NCBI GenBank assembly: GCA_964531285.1
Contig: CAZHDI010000071.1
Span: 1-16,906 of the forward strand
Reading direction: 5' to 3'
Origin: CAZHDI01 sp964531285
GTDB lineage: Bacteria > Pseudomonadota > Alphaproteobacteria > JAJFIK01
Length of the DNA: 16,906 bases
Below are positions 14,274-16,906 of the stretch, piece by piece; within the stretch, counting starts at the first letter, position 1; the number at the start of each line of letters is the position of its first letter. The position numbers and the translations under genes are program-made. The notes beneath the pieces were generated by a model. The model saw nothing but the letters and a program-made list of their open reading frames with translations, searched no databases and was not told the DNA's origin.

Positions 14274-15368
14274 TCACGACAACAGGCGCCCGACCAGTTT
14301 CGCCGTGTAATCCACCATGGGGATCACCCGGGCGTAATTCAGCCGGGTCGGGCCGACAACGCCGATCACGCCAACCACGCGCTGGCTGCTGTCCTGATAG
14401 GGGCTCACGATCACCGAGGAGCCCGACAGGGAAAACAGCTTGTTCTCCGCGCCGATGAAAATCCGCACGCCCTCACCGGTCTCGGCCAGCTCCAGAAGCT
14501 CCAGAACCTCCTGCTCGCGCTCCAGATCATCGAACAACTGGCGGATCCGCTCCAGATCCTCCACCGCTCCGAGATTGTCCAGCAGTTTCGACTGGCCGCG
14601 TACGATGAGGCTCTTGGCGGAGGCTTCCACCGCCTCGCGGGCCTCCTGGGCGGTCGCGGGCTTGCCGCCATCGCCGGACCAGACCGCGAGACCGGATTCG
14701 ATGACCGCCGCGGTCAGCGTGTCGAGCTGGCTGCGCAGCGCCTCGATGTCCTCGTTCACCCGCGCGCGCACCTCGCCGAGGGTGCGGCCGCGCAAATGGG
14801 CGTTGAGGTAATTGGCCGCCTCGCTCAGGGCCGAGGGCGGGGTGCCCGGACGCATGTCGATCACCCGGTTTTCGACCTCGCCGTCCTCGCTGACCAGCAC
14901 CACAAGCGCCTGGGTCTGGCCCAAAGGCACGAATTCGATGTGTTTGAGCGCGGCGGTCCGTTTGGGCGCCACCACAAGGCCCGCGCACCGGCTGAGGCCC
15001 GACAGAAGTTTCGTGGCCTCGGTCAGCACGTCGGACGCGGTGCGCCCGGAGCCCGCGACCCGGGCTTCGATGTCCTGGCGGTCGGTCTCGCCCAGATCGC
15101 CGACCTCCAGAAGCCCGTCCACGAACATGCGCAGGCCCAATTCGGTCGGCACCCGGCCCGCGCTCACATGGGGCGCGGTGAGCAGGCCCAACTGCTCCAG
15201 ATCGGCCATGGTGTTGCGGATGGTCGCCGGCGACAGGCTGATCGGCAGCGCGCGGCTCAAGGTCCGCGAGCCCAGCGGCTCGCCGGTTTCCAGGAAATTA
15301 TCGACGATGGTTTTGAAGATCTCGCGCGAGCGCGCGTCGAGATCGGACAATGACACCGTGTTCGCCAT
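14274..15368 (-). CDS. hrcA: Heat-inducible transcription repressor HrcA
   Basis: HrcA represses groESL and related operons by binding CIRCE operators, with GroEL helping it fold. The 364-residue protein has the N-terminal winged helix (SREIFKTIVDNFLETGEPLG, SRALPISLSPATIRNTMADL, EQLGLLTAPHVSAGRVPT; residues about 12-80), a GAF-like middle domain and the C-terminal IFIGAENKLF...SVIVSPY...VGVIGVVGPTRLNYARVIPMVDYTA block (about 298-357, in pieces). Length and motifs are complete. A GGGAGA lies just before the ATG on the minus strand. The gene heads the hrcA-grpE operon and is divergent from rph, the usual alphaproteobacterial layout. Confidence 0.97.
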   Translation of the reverse strand: MANTVSLSDLDARSREIFKTIVDNFLETGEPLGSRTLSRALPISLSPATIRNTMADLEQLGLLTAPHVSAGRVPTELGLRMFVDGLLEVGDLGETDRQDIEARVAGSGRTASDVLTEATKLLSGLSRCAGLVVAPKRTAALKHIEFVPLGQTQALVVLVSEDGEVENRVIDMRPGTPPSALSEAANYLNAHLRGRTLGEVRARVNEDIEALRSQLDTLTAAVIESGLAVWSGDGGKPATAQEAREAVEASAKSLIVRGQSKLLDNLGAVEDLERIRQLFDDLEREQEVLELLELAETGEGVRIFIGAENKLFSLSGSSVIVSPYQDSSQRVVGVIGVVGPTRLNYARVIPMVDYTAKLVGRLLS

Positions 15369-15384
15369 TATGGTCTCCCATCCA

Positions 15385-15407
15385 CAGGGCGCAAACGCAC
15401 CGCCCTG
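15385..15407. promoter_or_regulatory. Inverted repeat in the hrcA 5' leader with CIRCE-like 9-nt spacing
   Basis: CAGGGCG (15385-15391) and CGCCCTG (15401-15407) are exact reverse complements separated by 9 nt. They lie between the predicted hrcA -10 and the hrcA start codon, where an autoregulatory operator would sit. CIRCE has the same 9-nt spacing, but its arms are TTAGCACTC/GAGTGCTAA, which these do not resemble. It may be an RNA hairpin or a different operator. Confidence 0.3.
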
Positions 15408-15418
15408 GCTGAGTAGAG

Positions 15419-15447
15419 CATGTAGAAAGACCCGCCCGCTCCGTCAA
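15419..15447 (-). promoter_or_regulatory. Promoter for hrcA-grpE
   Basis: On the minus strand, TTGACG (15447-15442), a 17-nt spacer, then TACATG (15424-15419), about 50 nt before the hrcA start codon. Good match to a housekeeping sigma70 promoter with ideal spacing; it is not a sigma32-type heat-shock promoter. Confidence 0.5.
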
Positions 15448-15474
15448 TCGGCCCTCGCGAACACGGACGCCCCT

Positions 15475-15503
15475 TTGACCTGGGGCGCGCGGGCGCCTAA
15501 AAC
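15475..15503 (+). promoter_or_regulatory. Promoter for rph-rdgB
   Basis: TTGACC (15475-15480), 17-nt GC-rich spacer, TAAAAC (15498-15503), about 40 nt before the rph ATG. This is the best-looking sigma70 promoter in the window and leaves room for a short leader containing GGAGG (15533-15537). Confidence 0.6.
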
Positions 15504-15542
15504 CGGCGCTCGTTTTTCCGTCTCCCCCTTTCGGAGGTCCCC

Positions 15543-16277
15543 ATGCGACCCTCAGGCCGCGCCGCCGACGCGCTCCGCACCGTTACGTTCGAGCCCGGTT
15601 ACACCAAGCATGCCGAAGGTTCCTGCCTTGTGCGGTTCGGCGACACCCATGTGCTGTGCAACGCCACGGTCGAGGACCGGGTGCCGCCATGGCTGAAGGG
15701 TGGCGGGCGCGGCTGGGTCACGGCCGAATACGGCATGCTGCCGCGCTCCACCAATGAGCGCACCCAGCGCGAGGCCGCGCGCGGCAAACAGACCGGGCGC
15801 ACCCAGGAAATCCAGCGGCTGATCGGCCGGTCCCTGCGCGCGGTGACCGATCTGGTCAAGCTCGGCGAGCGCCAGATCACCGTGGACTGCGACGTGATCC
15901 AGGCCGATGGCGGCACGCGCACCGCGGCGATCACCGGCTCGTGGATCGCGCTGCGCCTGGCGCTTCAATGGATGTATGACCGCGACATGCTCACCAATAT
16001 TCCGCTCACCGATCAGGTGGCGGCGGTGAGTTGCGGGCTCTATCGCGGCCATCCGGTGCTCGATCTGGATTACGCGGAGGATTCCGAAGCCGAGACGGAC
16101 GCCAATTTCGTGCTGACCGGCACCGGCGGGATCGTCGAGATCCAGGCCACCGCCGAGACCGAGCCGATGACGGGCGACCAGTTCACCGCGCTCATGGGGC
16201 TGGCGCAGACCGGCATTGCCGAGTTGACCGCCTTGCAAAAATCCGCGCTGGGTCTTGCCGCGGGCCCGCAGCGCTAA
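15543..16277 (+). CDS. rph: Ribonuclease PH
   Basis: RNase PH is a phosphate-dependent 3'-5' exoribonuclease that trims tRNA precursor 3' ends and works as a hexamer in the cytoplasm. The 244-residue protein is the usual length. It starts MRPSGRAADALR, has AEYGMLPRST (61-70), the phosphate-binding Arg86 in GKQTGRTQEIQRLIGRSLRA, the second phosphate-binding motif DGGTRTA (122-128), and the catalytic acidic region LDLDYAEDSEAETDAN with Asp180 and Asp186. GGAGG lies 5 nt before the ATG. The downstream rdgB gene begins 18 nt after the stop, so the two form an operon, as commonly seen. Confidence 0.97.
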   Translation: MRPSGRAADALRTVTFEPGYTKHAEGSCLVRFGDTHVLCNATVEDRVPPWLKGGGRGWVTAEYGMLPRSTNERTQREAARGKQTGRTQEIQRLIGRSLRAVTDLVKLGERQITVDCDVIQADGGTRTAAITGSWIALRLALQWMYDRDMLTNIPLTDQVAAVSCGLYRGHPVLDLDYAEDSEAETDANFVLTGTGGIVEIQATAETEPMTGDQFTALMGLAQTGIAELTALQKSALGLAAGPQR

Positions 16278-16295
16278 AGGATCGGGGAGGCTTTC

Positions 16296-16906
16296 ATGAC
16301 CGCTGCCCGCCGCAAGCTGGACGGCACGCGTCTTGTTCTGGCCACCCACAATCCGGGCAAGGTGCGCGAGATCGCCGACCTTTTGAAACCCTTCGGCCTC
16401 GAGGTCGTCGCGGCGGGCGACCTCGATATTCCGGAACCGGAAGAAACCGGCGCGACCTTCGTAGAGAACGCCGCGCTCAAGGCGCGGGCTTCTGCGCAGG
16501 CGTCTGGCTTGCCGGCCCTGGCCGATGATTCCGGCCTCGCGGTCGATGCGCTGGGCGGCGAACCGGGGATCTATTCGGCGCGTTGGGGCGGCCCGTCGCG
16601 GGATTTCGCACTTGCCATGGGCAAGGTCGAGGACGCCCTGCGGACCAACCGGGCCGTGACCCGGCCGGACCGGGGCGCCGAATTCGTCTGTGTGCTGGCG
16701 CTCGCCTGGCCGGACGATCATGTCGAAACCTTTGAGGGACGGATCCGCGGGACCATGGTCTGGCCGCCGCGCGGGGACCGCGGGTTCGGCTATGATCCGG
16801 TGTTCGAGCCGGAGGGCTACGACATCACCTTCGGCGAGATGGACCCGGACAAGAAGCACGCGATCAGTCACCGGGCGCGGGCCTTCCGCCTGCTGATCGA
16901 TGCGTG
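16296..16906 (+). CDS. rdgB: XTP/dITP diphosphatase RdgB (HAM1 family), 3' end cut by window
   Basis: This enzyme hydrolyses non-canonical purine nucleotides (ITP, dITP, XTP) to monophosphates and so keeps them out of DNA and RNA. The visible 203 codons cover nearly the whole protein. Motifs in order: LVLATHNPGKVREI (13-26), TGATFVENAALKA (51-63), the active-site ALADDSGLAVDAL with Asp78 equivalent to the catalytic Asp, GEPGIYSARWGG, GFGYDPVF (163-170) and SHRARAF (191-197). Only the last residues and the stop are missing. A strong GGGGAGG (16284-16290) precedes the ATG at 16296. It is the second gene of the rph operon. Confidence 0.96.
   Translation, partial: MTAARRKLDGTRLVLATHNPGKVREIADLLKPFGLEVVAAGDLDIPEPEETGATFVENAALKARASAQASGLPALADDSGLAVDALGGEPGIYSARWGGPSRDFALAMGKVEDALRTNRAVTRPDRGAEFVCVLALAWPDDHVETFEGRIRGTMVWPPRGDRGFGYDPVFEPEGYDITFGEMDPDKKHAISHRARAFRLLIDA

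Noticed and set aside
15552..16871. A 439-codon frame antisense to rph and rdgB
   Set aside because: A shadow of two well-recognised genes; no domain motif.
1..16906. CRISPR arrays, tRNA/rRNA genes, insertion sequences, phage or defence islands
   Set aside because: No direct repeat series, cloverleaf, transposase or defence domain was seen; the only transfer-like trace is the short ATPase remnant after murJ.

Overview
The window is about 17 kb of GC-rich bacterial chromosome, almost certainly from an alphaproteobacterium. The lineage call rests on gene content, gene order and protein similarity recalled from memory: a glnD-murJ-trpS-usp run, and a head-to-head hrcA-grpE / rph-rdgB pair, both typical of Alphaproteobacteria. 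No database was searched. Most of the window is conserved housekeeping sequence. The accessory material lies in two patches: between murJ and trpS, and between trpS and the universal stress protein gene.

Left part (1-6653, all + strand): the 3' end of mutS (mismatch repair ATPase), then an oligopeptide-type substrate-binding lipoprotein gene overlapping it by ATGA, then full-length glnD (PII uridylyltransferase/uridylyl-removing nitrogen sensor), then murJ (lipid II flippase).

First accessory patch (6654-7752): directly after the murJ stop codon, and in the same reading frame, lies a short remnant of an AAA-type ATPase (Walker B region plus about 70 following residues). It runs without a stop into a small exported SnoaL/NTF2-like protein that has its own start and ribosome-binding site. 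The gap before trpS holds a long stem-loop, a perfect 12-bp inverted repeat overlapping the -35 of a good promoter, and a 32-codon possible leader peptide with two Trp codons.

Middle (7753-13591): trpS carries an apparent one-base deletion near 8170 that splits it into two frames. Then come a small Cys-rich exported protein (+), a PepSY-type membrane protein (-, convergent, 20-bp overlap), and a membrane-anchored REC-domain protein that resembles a hybrid histidine kinase lacking its kinase core. A tightly spaced operon follows: DUF2333-like membrane protein, universal stress protein, small two-helix membrane protein, DUF427 protein. The imperfect second copy of the trpS palindrome lies just upstream of this operon.

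Right part (13588-16906): hrcA and grpE form a minus-strand heat-shock operon (repressor plus DnaK nucleotide exchange factor). Divergent from it are rph (RNase PH) and rdgB (XTP/dITP pyrophosphatase), the latter cut by the window edge at its last codons. The hrcA-rph gap holds a promoter for each side and an inverted repeat with the 9-nt spacing of CIRCE but not its sequence.

I found no CRISPR array, tRNA, rRNA, complete insertion sequence or clear defence system. The observations most worth checking are the trpS frameshift, the ATPase remnant abutting a secreted protein gene, the shared palindrome, and the kinase-less membrane REC protein.
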